From: Streptomyces antioxidans
GTDB lineage: Bacteria > Actinomycetota > Actinomycetes > Streptomycetales > Streptomycetaceae
Length of the DNA: 53,531 bases
Assembly (NCBI RefSeq): GCF_000968685.2
Contig: NZ_LAKD02000014.1
Coordinates: 1 to 53,531 of the forward strand
Direction of reading: 5' to 3'
Part shown: one piece after another, positions 23,891 to 31,897 of the stretch
How positions within the stretch are numbered: position 1 is the first letter of the stretch
Layout of the letters: each line of letters starts with the position of its first letter
The notes under the pieces: model-generated
What the model saw: the letters and a program-made list of their open reading frames with translations, nothing else
Database searches by the model: none
What the model was told of the DNA's origin: nothing
Program-made: the position numbers and the translations under genes

Positions 23891-24920
23891 CCGTGTGCAT
23901 GTGCCGCAGCCCCTGCCGATAGGAGTCCAGCAGCCCCGTCTCGGCGTACGGCAGCCCGAGGAGGTGGCAGTGCTGTCGCACGAGTGGCCGTGCGAGCCTG
24001 AGGTGGGGCCTGGGCATGCTCGGGAAGAGGTGGTGTTCGATCTGGTAGTTCAGTCCGCCGAGCAGCCAGTCGGTGACCGCACCGCCGCGTACGTTGCGCG
24101 AGGTCAGGACCTGTCGGCGCAGATGGCCCCAGCGGCGTTCGGCCGCCGGGTCGGGCATCTCCATGCCCTTGTGGTTGGGGGCGAACGCCATGCCCAGATG
24201 GAGCCCGAAGAGCGCCTGGTGGAGCAGGGCGAACACGATGGCCTTGTCCACCGGCAGGCAGATGAGCAACAGGGCTCCGTAGCCGATGGCGTGCAGCGCC
24301 AGGAGGGCGCCTTCGACGGCCCGTTCGCGAACCGGCTGCCGTCGCAGATCCCGGACACCGCTCACCTTCAGCGCGATGCCCTCGAGAAGCAGCATCGGGA
24401 GGAACAGCAGGGCCTGATGGTGCGTCACCCAACGGGCGGGGCCACGGCGTGCGGCGGCTTGCTCCGCGGTCCATACGAGTGCGCCGACACCGACGTCGGG
24501 GTCCTTCTCGATGTGGTTGGGGTTGGCGTGGTGCCGGTTGTGCTTGTCGTTCCACCAGGCGTAGCTCATGCCCAGGAGCAGATTGCCGTGGAGGAGCCCG
24601 AGGGCCCGGTTGGCCCGGCGGCCGGAGGCGATCTGGGCGTGTCCGGCGTCATGGCCGACGAAGGCGGTACGGGCGGACAGGACCGCGAGCGGCGGGGCGA
24701 GCAGCAGCGACCACCAGGTGTTCCCGGCGAGGGCGAGCACCGTCACCACGGCGGCCAGGGCGAGGAGGTTCACGGTGATCATCCGCGTGTACCAACCCCT
24801 GCGCCGCTCCAGCAGCCCCTGCCTCCTGACCTCCCTCAGGAGGGGAGCGAACTCACTCCCCTGCGACACGGTGCCACGGGCGAGTGCGCGGGGCTCGGAC
24901 GGCATGGTGGCCTGCGGCAT
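23859..24920 (-). CDS. Membrane fatty acid desaturase
   Basis: The family's three His boxes are present: HDAGHAQ, HNRHH (in DKHNRHHANPNH) and QIEHHLFP. They would hold a di-iron centre, and the glutamine-type third box is shared with acyl front-end/DesA3-like desaturases. Several hydrophobic segments flank them (for example around 60-90 and 180-230). ATG 24920 has a GGAG site 7 bp upstream (353 residues); ATG 24947 would add 9. No starter C domain or acyl-ACP ligase is in the window, so a role in acyl-chain supply for a lipopeptide is possible but unproven. It could equally be a membrane-lipid enzyme at the cluster edge. Confidence 0.9.
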   Translation of the reverse strand: MPQATMPSEPRALARGTVSQGSEFAPLLREVRRQGLLERRRGWYTRMITVNLLALAAVVTVLALAGNTWWSLLLAPPLAVLSARTAFVGHDAGHAQIASGRRANRALGLLHGNLLLGMSYAWWNDKHNRHHANPNHIEKDPDVGVGALVWTAEQAAARRGPARWVTHHQALLFLPMLLLEGIALKVSGVRDLRRQPVRERAVEGALLALHAIGYGALLLICLPVDKAIVFALLHQALFGLHLGMAFAPNHKGMEMPDPAAERRWGHLRRQVLTSRNVRGGAVTDWLLGGLNYQIEHHLFPSMPRPHLRLARPLVRQHCHLLGLPYAETGLLDSYRQGLRHMHTVGRSAASLEV

Positions 24921-25022
24921 GAAGGACTCCGGTCCTGTAGCGGCCATAAGACTCTGACCTGCACAAACGTAGGGACCGAAGGCCAATCGGCGCTATGGCG
25001 GCACCACCCCGACCGCAGGGGG

Positions 25023-25052
25023 GCCAGCCCCCAGGTTCCACAGGGGGCTGGC
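25023..25052 (-). terminator. Rho-independent-like hairpin after the StrR-like gene
   Basis: GCCAGCCCCC (25023-25032) and GGGGGCTGGC (25043-25052) form a perfect 10-bp stem with a 10-nt loop, 64 bp past the stop of the StrR-like gene. No U-tract follows, as is common in Streptomyces. Confidence 0.75.
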
Positions 25053-25115
25053 TACACCTCTCCTGCTCCCGGTGTCCCGACTCACCGGGCCGGATGGCGA
25101 AACGCGGCTGCGGTA

Positions 25116-26081
25116 CTAGGCGAGCTGGAGATCCACCCGGACCGCGATCTCGTCCCACATCCCCGCGCACTCACGGGCGAGACTGGCGACGATGCCGCTG
25201 CAGTGCGGCGGCACGTTCGCGATGATCTCCTGCCATTCCTCGGCACTGAGCATATTGACGTTGAGCAGCCTGAGCAGCCTGCGGCCCGTTTCGTTGAACC
25301 GCAGGGCGGGGTCCGAGGTGAGGCGGTGTACGGCCGCGAGGCGGTCCGCCATCGGGACCACCTCGGCGGTGGCCGCGCCCGCCGTGGACCGGCTCAGCGC
25401 CTCGGTCCGCCGACCCCCGGCCTTCGCCGCGCCGCGCGACCTCGGCAGGGGGTCCTCGCCCCTGTTCATTCGGTTCCTGACGTCCCGCGCGGTCTCCGGG
25501 GAGATCCCCGCGGCCCGGGCGATCTGGCGCAGCGACAGACCCGGGTTCGCCGTGATCAGCCTGCTCGCCAGCTCGCGCCCGGCGGCACTGTTGATGGGAC
25601 GGACCCGGCCGTCCTGACCGATACGGCTGCCACCGGCCGCGTCCTCGGCCGATGTCCGCCGCCGGATCTCCGCGACGGTACCCGCCGAGATGCCCGAGAC
25701 CGACGCGATCATGCGGTCCGACCACTGGGGGTGCGACACGATGATGCGCGCGGCCGCGGACTTGCGGTCCGCCATCGACAGCGGCAGGCCATGGGTGATG
25801 TTGGAGCCGACGGCCAGGACGAACGCGTCGGCCTTGCTGCCGTCGAAGAACGTGACGCTGATCTTCTGGTCGCCGCGGAGCTCCGCGGCCCGTAGCCGGT
25901 GGGCGCCGTCGACCACCCGCATCGTGGACCGGTGAACGATGATGGGCGGTAACGTGGCGTCCGTCTCCGCCAGTGCTTGGATGTGCTCCGGGTCCTCCCC
26001 TGAACTTCGTGGTGACTCCGCCGTCGAAATCGACGCGATGTCGACTTCGACGACCACTTCCTCAAGTTGCTGATCGAACAT
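25116..26081 (-). CDS. StrR/Dbv4-like pathway-specific activator (ParB-like fold, TTA-containing)
   Basis: This 321-residue protein has an N-terminal ParB/Srx-like domain (LPPIIVHRSTMRVVDGAHRL, about 44-64). Two helix-turn-helix-like segments follow (MIASVSGISAGTVAEIRRR; SLRQIARAAGISPETARDV). This is the architecture of StrR, Bbr, Tei15* and Dbv4, which activate streptomycin and glycopeptide genes. ATG 26081 follows a G-rich stretch; a longer frame upstream is non-conserved low-complexity sequence. Codon 44 is TTA (bases 25950-25952), suggesting bldA-dependent translation. Two matching operators lie at 10837-10863 and 20084-20110. Confidence 0.93.
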   Translation of the reverse strand: MFDQQLEEVVVEVDIASISTAESPRSSGEDPEHIQALAETDATLPPIIVHRSTMRVVDGAHRLRAAELRGDQKISVTFFDGSKADAFVLAVGSNITHGLPLSMADRKSAAARIIVSHPQWSDRMIASVSGISAGTVAEIRRRTSAEDAAGGSRIGQDGRVRPINSAAGRELASRLITANPGLSLRQIARAAGISPETARDVRNRMNRGEDPLPRSRGAAKAGGRRTEALSRSTAGAATAEVVPMADRLAAVHRLTSDPALRFNETGRRLLRLLNVNMLSAEEWQEIIANVPPHCSGIVASLARECAGMWDEIAVRVDLQLA

Positions 26082-26100
26082 CGCCAAACCCCCCGCTCCA

Positions 26101-26114
26101 AGGCGAGCTCGCCT
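26101..26114. promoter_or_regulatory. 14-bp palindrome in the StrR-like leader
   Basis: AGGCGAGCTCGCCT is a perfect palindrome 20 bp upstream of the StrR-like start codon. It could be an operator or a leader hairpin affecting ribosome access. Confidence 0.45.
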
Positions 26115-26170
26115 CGAAAGAAACTCCATCCGGGGGTGGCAGGCATACCGTGAACACCACGTCGAAGATC

Positions 26171-26240
26171 GCCGACCGTGGCCGATTGCGGCTGATCTTC
26201 GTCGATCGTCGCTGATTGCCGCCGATCGTGGCCGATCAAT
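26171..26240. repeat. Direct 20-bp repeats upstream of the StrR-like gene
   Basis: gccgaccgtggccgattgcg (26171-26190) and gccgatcgtggccgatcaat (26221-26240) are direct copies with a few differences, separated by 30 bp that hold further GATCGTCG/GCTGAT variants. A cooperative regulator site is one reading. Confidence 0.55.
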
Positions 26241-26264
26241 ATCGACCACCCCCCGTTGCGCCAC

Positions 26265-26280
26265 TTCGCGAAATCGCGAA
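26265..26280. promoter_or_regulatory. Palindrome TTCGCGA-AA-TCGCGAA
   Basis: Perfect 7-bp arms lie about 185-200 bp upstream of the StrR-like start. It is a possible operator; the ligand is unknown. Confidence 0.5.
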
Positions 26281-26670
26281 AGGCCGTTCCAGCTTTCGAC
26301 GCAGACTCTAACAGCGGTCAGACGGTTTGACACCTCGTATCCCCGCGCGGCGCGCCGCCGTTACTCAACTAGAACTCACGGTTTCGGATAGGGCGATCAC
26401 CATCGGAAGCGAGACGTTCTGTATGTGCTTACTGATACCAGCGGGACAGGACGCGCCAGATGAGGCGAATGCAGCTCCGTTCGGCCACTCACCTGGTCTT
26501 TCCCATCTCTCCCCGGAACCTTCCGGAGCCCTGGAGCGTGTACGAAATGCTTTCACGGGACATGCGGAAACGCCAAATGAGGGGACCACGCGAATGCCGC
26601 TCCCGAATCCATCCCGCTGTCCCGCCGGCGGGACGAAACGCATTGGCTAGAAGGTTCTACGAAGCGCTGT

Positions 26671-27273
26671 TTACGCCCCCAGGGCAGAGGGGTCGGCGGC
26701 GGGTCCGGGAATGTGCGGAACCGGACCGTCGGCCGCCTCGTCCAGCATCTGGACGATCCAATCCATAAGCCCGAGCCCGGCGATCTCCGCCGCGCGCTCC
26801 CAGCGGATTCTGCGCTCGGCGACCACGCTCACCTGTACGACGCCCGACTCGTCCGCAGCTTCCGGGGACTGCCGCCACATCCGTATCTGGCGACGTAATG
26901 CGTTGCGGGTCCAGCCGCCCTCCTCGGCCCGGGTCAGCCACTCCTCCTGCTCGGACTCGGCAAGGGCCGCCACCTCCGCATGGTGCTGGAAGCTCAGCTT
27001 GCCCCGCCGCCTGTCCGGCTCGAACTTGCGCGCCACCCATGCGTAGTTGCGCAGCGTCTGATAGTCGAGCGAGGTCTGCTTCAGCGCCTGCCGGTAGCGG
27101 TCGGGGTAGTGGTCCTGGCCGAAGATGAGCCAATCGCCCAGCCACCACGCGGAGGAGTCGGCGATGACGTGGATCTGCTGACCGAGGTGGCGCCACTCGG
27201 ACAGCGGCAGATCGGGAGGGAGTGACAATCCCGTTCGCCGGGTGGTTGTCCGCCCGTTCGCGGGGATGGACAT
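26671..27273 (-). CDS. LmbU/NovE-like transcriptional regulator (TTA-containing)
   Basis: This 200-residue protein has the block LSEWRHLGQQIHVIADSSAW, then WWLGDWLIFGQ, TSLDYQTLRNYAWVARKFE and LSFQHHAEVAAL. I recognise this block from the LmbU/NovE family, non-classical activators in lincomycin and aminocoumarin clusters. ATG 27273 follows AGGTGAGG. Codon 126 is TTA (26896-26898). It lies upstream of the StrR-like gene on the same strand and may sit above it in a cascade, though 589 bp separate them. The C-terminal ~20 residues are Pro/Ala-rich. Assignment is from remembered motif similarity. Confidence 0.85.
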   Translation of the reverse strand: MSIPANGRTTTRRTGLSLPPDLPLSEWRHLGQQIHVIADSSAWWLGDWLIFGQDHYPDRYRQALKQTSLDYQTLRNYAWVARKFEPDRRRGKLSFQHHAEVAALAESEQEEWLTRAEEGGWTRNALRRQIRMWRQSPEAADESGVVQVSVVAERRIRWERAAEIAGLGLMDWIVQMLDEAADGPVPHIPGPAADPSALGA

Positions 27274-27497
27274 CGTGCACACCTCACCTGCCCTCGTCTT
27301 CGGCGCACTCATCCTCCGCGGCGGGAGGTTTCGGTGAGGTTTCATCGCGTCTGGCCTTGGTCTGGCCGGTTCTCAACGGCCGGCAAGCACATGCCGCGCG
27401 GGCAACCGGGGGCGTTACGGTGCCGAAACCCCTGCGCCGGTGTACTGGGCGGATGCATGCGGAACCGGTCTCACCGCGAACCGACAGAGGAGGCTCC

Positions 27498-27788
27498 ATG
27501 GACACCGCGGCCCGGCGGTGTGCCGAATGCGGCGCCGAGTTCACCTGGACCAGCAGGAACCCGACGCGCCGGTTCTGCGGCTCCAGATGCAAGACCCGAT
27601 GGTGGCGCGCCCACCGGCGCGATACGGACACCGCGGACACCAGGGACACCGCCGACCGGACGCATCACCGGTCGCCGCCACTGCCGCTGCCCCCGCTCAG
27701 CACCGGGCACGAGTGCCCGAACTGCGGTCAGCGCATCACCGTGCTCAACCTGATCGTCGCGGCCGAGGCGAACGCGTCCTCCACGTAG
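27498..27788 (+). CDS. Small zinc-ribbon protein, function unknown
   Basis: The 96-residue product has two Cys clusters. The N-terminal one reads CAEC-(x18)-CGSRC and resembles FCS/MYM-type fingers; the C-terminal one is CPNC. The two are joined by an Asp/Thr-rich and Pro-rich linker. ATG 27498 follows AGAGGAGG, a strong site. Small proteins of this kind are common in Streptomyces; a nucleic-acid or protein-binding role is likely from the fold only. It is divergent from the LmbU-like gene. Confidence 0.75.
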   Translation: MDTAARRCAECGAEFTWTSRNPTRRFCGSRCKTRWWRAHRRDTDTADTRDTADRTHHRSPPLPLPPLSTGHECPNCGQRITVLNLIVAAEANASST

Positions 27789-28045
27789 CGGAAGACGAAC
27801 GGCGGAAGGCCGGGAACACCACGCCCGGCTTCACCGGCCGCCCGCCGCGGGCTGTCCCCCTGCCCGCCCCTTGCCGCAACTGGGGCTCCGCCCCACACCC
27901 CGGACCGGGCACCGCTCCGCCCTAGACCGCGGTGGAGCTGGCGAGGGCCCCGCCGGGGCGCCGTAGTGTCTTCCTTGCCGGAGGGGGTAGGTGCCGGTCG
28001 TTCCATTCGATCAATGCCGCCTTCCCCTACGGCCAGGAGAGACAC

Positions 28046-29170
28046 GTGCCCAGAGCGCTCGTCACCGGGATCGCCGCCACCGCCCTCGCCACCGTCCTGC
28101 TCACCGGCTCCGGAGTAGTGAGCGCCACCGCCACGGCCACCGGGCCACGTCAGCCGCACGCCACCGATGTCCACCGGGTCCATATCCAGGATGACTTCGA
28201 CTCGCTCGGGCCCGAGGTCCGGGCGCTGAAGCTGGGCTCGGGGCGCACCGCCCACTACATCGACGACGGTCCCCGGGACGGAAGGCCGGTGCTCTACATC
28301 GGCGGCACCGGCACCAGTGCGCGGGTGGCCCATATGACGGACTTCCTGCGCAGCACCCGGAAATCCCTCGGGCTGCGGCTGATATCGGTCGAGCGCAACG
28401 GTTTCGGGGACACCGGGTTCGACAAGAGCCTGGGCAAGGCCGACTTCGCGAAGGACGCGCTTCAGGTGCTGGACCGCATCGGGGTGCGCAAGGTCAGTGT
28501 AGTCGCCATCTCGGGCGGCGGACCGTACGCCGCCGAGCTGGCGTCCCTGGCCCCGGACCGCGTGCAGTCGCTGCACCTGGCCGCCGCCCTGCCGCCGTAC
28601 GGCGCCAAGCCGTCGTACTGCTCGATGTCCGACGAGGAGCTGGGCAAGTCCCTGGAGAAGCAGGTCGCCGACCCCCGGGTCTGGTGGGCGTTCCCGGACG
28701 ACAGCCCGACCAAGCGCATCCCCGGCTTCGGGGACACCGCCTTCGAGGACGGCGCCCGCACCTACAACCAGCACGGCCAGAAGGCCGACCCCGCGGCTCA
28801 GGTGCATGAGCAGAAGCTCTACTGCCAGCGGCCCGGCCCCGATCTGTCACGGCTGACCGCCCCCGTCACCCTCTACAGCGGGAAGAAGGACACGACCGTG
28901 CCGCCCAGCACGGTCGACACCTGGAAGCGGCACCTGCCCGGCGGCCCGGCCGTGCGCAGCTACGCCGACTCGGGTCACGATGTGCAATACCGCCACTGGG
29001 ACCAGATCCTCGTCGACCTCGCCGGACACACGGACCGCACGGTCATCTGCTACCGGGGCCACAGCACGATGCCACCGGCCCGGATCGCCGACCCGCTGGT
29101 CGAGAAGGGCCGCGCCACGCTTGGCAGCTGCGCCTGGCAGAAGGCCGGTGAGGACGGCCCGGTCGGCTGA
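28046..29170 (+). CDS. Secreted alpha/beta hydrolase
   Basis: The product has 374 residues from GTG 28046 (ribosome site CCAGGAGAG). A signal peptide is clear: basic start, hydrophobic core TGIAATALATVLLTGSG, then Ala-rich cleavage region near residue 30. The nucleophile elbow is variant, VVAISGGGPYAAE. The acid is likely in GKKDTTVPP and the His in DSGHDVQYRHW. Three or four Cys in the C-terminal half may form disulfides. Substrate unknown. It converges with the methyltransferase gene and has no link to the peptide cluster that I can see. Confidence 0.88.
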   Translation: MPRALVTGIAATALATVLLTGSGVVSATATATGPRQPHATDVHRVHIQDDFDSLGPEVRALKLGSGRTAHYIDDGPRDGRPVLYIGGTGTSARVAHMTDFLRSTRKSLGLRLISVERNGFGDTGFDKSLGKADFAKDALQVLDRIGVRKVSVVAISGGGPYAAELASLAPDRVQSLHLAAALPPYGAKPSYCSMSDEELGKSLEKQVADPRVWWAFPDDSPTKRIPGFGDTAFEDGARTYNQHGQKADPAAQVHEQKLYCQRPGPDLSRLTAPVTLYSGKKDTTVPPSTVDTWKRHLPGGPAVRSYADSGHDVQYRHWDQILVDLAGHTDRTVICYRGHSTMPPARIADPLVEKGRATLGSCAWQKAGEDGPVG

Positions 29171-29189
29171 GGCGAGGTCCCGGGATACG

Positions 29190-29810
29190 TCACGGTCGGC
29201 GCGCCCAGAACAGGGCGTGGCCGCCGTCCCCCTCGGGGGCGAACTCCTCTCCCGCGACGGTCAGTCCGGCCTCGGTGAGCCACGCCCGATAGGTCGCGGC
29301 GTCGGCGTGGCTCCACCACATCGTGGCGCCGCCGCCGAGCCAGTTGTCGTCGGTGCCGGTCCAGGCGGTGTGCCCGGTGGTGGCCAGCAACCAGCCGCCG
29401 GGGCGTAGCCAGGTGGCGATCCTGGTGAGGAGGGGAGGTTGTTCGGCCAGTGGGATGTGGATCAGGGCGTAGAGGGAGACCACGGCGTCGAACGTGGCGG
29501 CCGGGAATTCCACGGCCGTGGCATCGGCCTGACGGAACTCGGCCTCCGGCACGAGCTCCCGGGCCCGGCGGATCTGCTCCCCGCTGATGTCGACACCGGT
29601 CACCCGGTGTCCGGCCGTGGCCAGAGTGCGGGCCACCGGTACGCCGCTCCCGCACCCCAGGTCCAGCACGGTGGCTGCGGCCGGGATGCGCTCCTTGAGG
29701 GCGCCGAGCCAGAGCTGGTACTTGGTCTCGGTGGCGTAGGACTGCTCGTAGTGGCGGGAGAGCGCGTCGTATCCGCGCCTGACCACGTCCTTGGGGTCGT
29801 CAATGTCCAC
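29190..29810 (-). CDS. Class I SAM-dependent methyltransferase
   Basis: Motif I is VLDLGCGSGVPVAR, followed by the acidic residue of VTGVDISGEQI and a post-motif FDAVVSLYALIHIP. The protein is about 206 residues if it begins at GTG 29810 (VDIDDPKDVVRRGYDAL), where conserved sequence starts, but that start has no clear ribosome site and the frame is open further upstream. Substrate unknown; the sequence resembles generic small-molecule or UbiE-like methyltransferases. Confidence 0.82.
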   Translation of the reverse strand: MDIDDPKDVVRRGYDALSRHYEQSYATETKYQLWLGALKERIPAAATVLDLGCGSGVPVARTLATAGHRVTGVDISGEQIRRARELVPEAEFRQADATAVEFPAATFDAVVSLYALIHIPLAEQPPLLTRIATWLRPGGWLLATTGHTAWTGTDDNWLGGGATMWWSHADAATYRAWLTEAGLTVAGEEFAPEGDGGHALFWARRP

Positions 29811-30274
29811 GGCGGGGCACGGTAGTTCGGGGCGCGCGCGTGCCGCGAACGGTTTTCGTGCGTCGCGCGGCGCCGTTCGCGCCTTCGGCGCCTTTGAGCA
29901 TGGGTCGGGGGTGCCCTGGCCGGGCTCCGTCGCCGACCACCGGGCCGGTGGAGCGAAGCCCGGTGGCGGCCCCCGCCAGGTCATGTTAGGGACCGTTCCG
30001 GACTGCGGCGGGGGGTACCCATGGAAAGTGTTTGACAAATTGGTTGTGCCAGATCAAGCGTTCTGGAAGGGGGTACCCGGGAGGGGCGGGAGCGAATGCG
30101 ACGCCGGGTCAGCCGGGGCCTTCCCTGGGCGGTCCAGCATCGCACTCGATGAGATCTTGCCCCACCGGCCCGGCGGACGGCGACGGTGCCGCGCCCCCGC
30201 CCCCCACCGCCGCTGCTCACATGCGCCGAAGGCGCGAGACGGTGCCCGCGCCCGGTCGCCCGTCCCCAACGCCG
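29811..30274. other. 464-bp gap without a supported gene
   Basis: It contains two GGGGGTACCC palindromes (about 30014 and 30068) and a TTGACA hexamer (about 30031) with no good -10 partner. The open frames here have no recognisable product. Confidence 0.5.
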
Positions 30275-30487
30275 TCAGACCTTGCGCACCGCAGCGACGA
30301 ACTCCGCCCAGGCCCGCGCTGGAACGACCAGCGCGGGCCCGCCCCTGTGCTTGGAGTCGCGGATGCCAACCTGGGCGGTCTGGGACAGGTGCGCGATCTC
30401 CACGCACGCGGTGCCGTTGTTCTCGCTGTAGGACGACTTGAACCAGGCACCTTCGGGTGCGACATCAGAAGCTATGCGGTGTGTCAT
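30275..30487 (-). CDS. DUF397 protein
   Basis: This 70-residue protein has the family signature WFKSSYSENNGTACVEIAHL and ends in WAEFVAAVRK. DUF397 proteins accompany XRE regulators in Streptomyces (the BldB/WhiJ-type systems) and are thought to work with or antagonise them. Its ATG lies 1 bp after the stop of the XRE gene, so the two are coupled. Confidence 0.93.
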   Translation of the reverse strand: MTHRIASDVAPEGAWFKSSYSENNGTACVEIAHLSQTAQVGIRDSKHRGGPALVVPARAWAEFVAAVRKV

Positions 30488-30488
30488 G

Positions 30489-31352
30489 TCAGATCTCCCG
30501 TACTAGTCGTTGCAGGAAAGCGGGTGTCTCGCCAGGCGCGAGAGCGCCTGCCCGCAGGGCTTCGAACCTGCGGGCGAAACTCCAGATGGTGGTGTCCTTG
30601 TCGCTGATCTCCGACCCGTCGGCGGCATCGCTTTGCACCACTGTCGGAAGCGGGCTGCCGAACTCCAGCAGGGTGAAGTTGGCACCTGTCCGGTAGGTGG
30701 CCGTGGTCATCGGGAGGATCTGGACGGTCACGTTGTCCAACTGCGCGAAGGCAAGAATCGCCTCATACTGCTCACGCATGACCTCCGGGCCACCCACCAC
30801 CCGCCGCAGTGTCGCTTCCTCTTGGATGACCCAAAGCTCCACCGGGCTGTCTCTGCGCGTCAGAGCCTTCTTGCGTTCCATTCGGATCTGGATGTGTCGC
30901 TCGACGAACTCCGTCGTCGTCTCCTCAACCGGCTTGGCAGTCTGGAACATCTCACGGGCGTATCGCTCGGTCTGCAACAACCCGAGGACCACATTCGGCT
31001 GCCAGGCCCGGATGGTCCGAGCACCGCTCTCCAGCCCGATGTACATCCCCATGCCGGACGGCAGCACGCTGCGATAGAGGGACCACCAGCCCCGGTTGAG
31101 CGAGTCCCGGTGGATCTCGACCAGGAAATCCACGTCCTCCTCTTCCTCGACTCCATAGCGGTCCAGCAGAGTCCGCAGCTCCGCAGTGGTCCTGAGGCCG
31201 GTCAGCCCGTTCTCCACCCGATGGAGCTTCGAAGGGGAGAACGTCAACCCGTTCACCGCCTCCGCCAGGGTGAATCCAGCCTTGTCTCTCAACCGCTTGA
31301 GCTCCCAGCCGAGTTGCATGCGACGGACCGTGGGTCCTGTTGGCGCTGCCAC
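30489..31352 (-). CDS. XRE-family regulator with DUF5753-like C terminus (WhiJ-like)
   Basis: This 287-residue protein has an N-terminal helix-turn-helix (LGWELKRLRDKAGFTLAEAV... LHRVENG) and a large C-terminal domain with IRAWQPNVVLGLLQTERYAR and VTVQILPMTTATYR, typical of the DUF5753 family. GTG 31352 behind GGGAGGC is preferred to the longer frame. It pairs with the DUF397 gene. Such pairs regulate development or antibiotic genes in some species; no target can be named here. Confidence 0.9.
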   Translation of the reverse strand: MAAPTGPTVRRMQLGWELKRLRDKAGFTLAEAVNGLTFSPSKLHRVENGLTGLRTTAELRTLLDRYGVEEEEDVDFLVEIHRDSLNRGWWSLYRSVLPSGMGMYIGLESGARTIRAWQPNVVLGLLQTERYAREMFQTAKPVEETTTEFVERHIQIRMERKKALTRRDSPVELWVIQEEATLRRVVGGPEVMREQYEAILAFAQLDNVTVQILPMTTATYRTGANFTLLEFGSPLPTVVQSDAADGSEISDKDTTIWSFARRFEALRAGALAPGETPAFLQRLVREI

Positions 31353-31578
31353 GAGTATGCCTCCCGGTGGGTTGAGCCTGCCATGCCGTGGTGCGAGTTC
31401 CGAGTCTGGCACCGGAAACCCGCTTTGTTCCGACAACAGCCCACTCGGTCACATATGCCATCTCAAGCGAGAAATTCAATCACCCTTGCACAGCAACTCT
31501 TACGGCCATGAAGCTGTTTCCGCCACCGCCTCCTCACTCGCGGTAGCCGAACGAACCTCGAAACGCCATGGAGCCCGC

Positions 31579-31890
31579 ATGCCTTCCTCACGCCCCCGTC
31601 TGCTGCCCTGGCCCGGACTGAACGGGCAGCCCTGCTTCCTCGTCACCGACAACACCGGCACCGGCTACCTCTCCCGGCTGGCCGACGAGATGGAGGCCGT
31701 CCAGCTACGGACCGGGGCCGACCTCCTCGGGCATGCCCGGCCGCTGCTGCGGGACCGCAAGGTCGACGCCTGTGAGCTGCGCTTCGTGGGGCACCGGCTC
31801 GCCGAGGCGCTGCATGACGCGCTGCGGGTGGCGCAGAGCCGGGGGCGGCGGCTGGAGGACGGGGAAGAGACCGCGACCGGGGAGAGTTAG
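31579..31890 (+). CDS. Hypothetical protein next to the XRE/DUF397 pair
   Basis: This 103-residue product from ATG 31579 (GGAG site) has a predicted helical middle (YLSRLADEMEAVQLRTGADLL) and no motif I can name. Similar small proteins sit beside XRE/DUF397 genes in Streptomyces and may belong to the same module. It is divergent from the XRE gene (226-bp gap) and 7 bp before the flavoprotein gene. Confidence 0.65.
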   Translation: MPSSRPRLLPWPGLNGQPCFLVTDNTGTGYLSRLADEMEAVQLRTGADLLGHARPLLRDRKVDACELRFVGHRLAEALHDALRVAQSRGRRLEDGEETATGES

Positions 31891-31897
31891 TAGAAAC

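Larger units (their letters stand above)
26082..26670. promoter_or_regulatory. 589-bp intergenic region upstream of the StrR-like gene
   Basis: No convincing gene is seen; the open frames here lack ribosome sites and resemble no family. The region holds the palindrome AGGCGAGCTCGCCT (26101-26114) about 20 bp before the StrR-like start, two near-identical 20-bp direct repeats (26171-26190 and 26221-26240), and TTCGCGA-AA-TCGCGAA (26265-26280). It also receives readthrough from the LmbU-like gene. The StrR-like promoter should lie here. Confidence 0.6.

Noticed and set aside
26327..26768. Small plus-strand frames upstream of the StrR-like gene
   Set aside because: They lack ribosome sites and typical third-position GC pattern, and partly run antisense to the LmbU-like gene.
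29811..30274. Short open frames between the methyltransferase and DUF397 genes
   Set aside because: No ribosome site, no recognisable product; frames are explained by GC bias.
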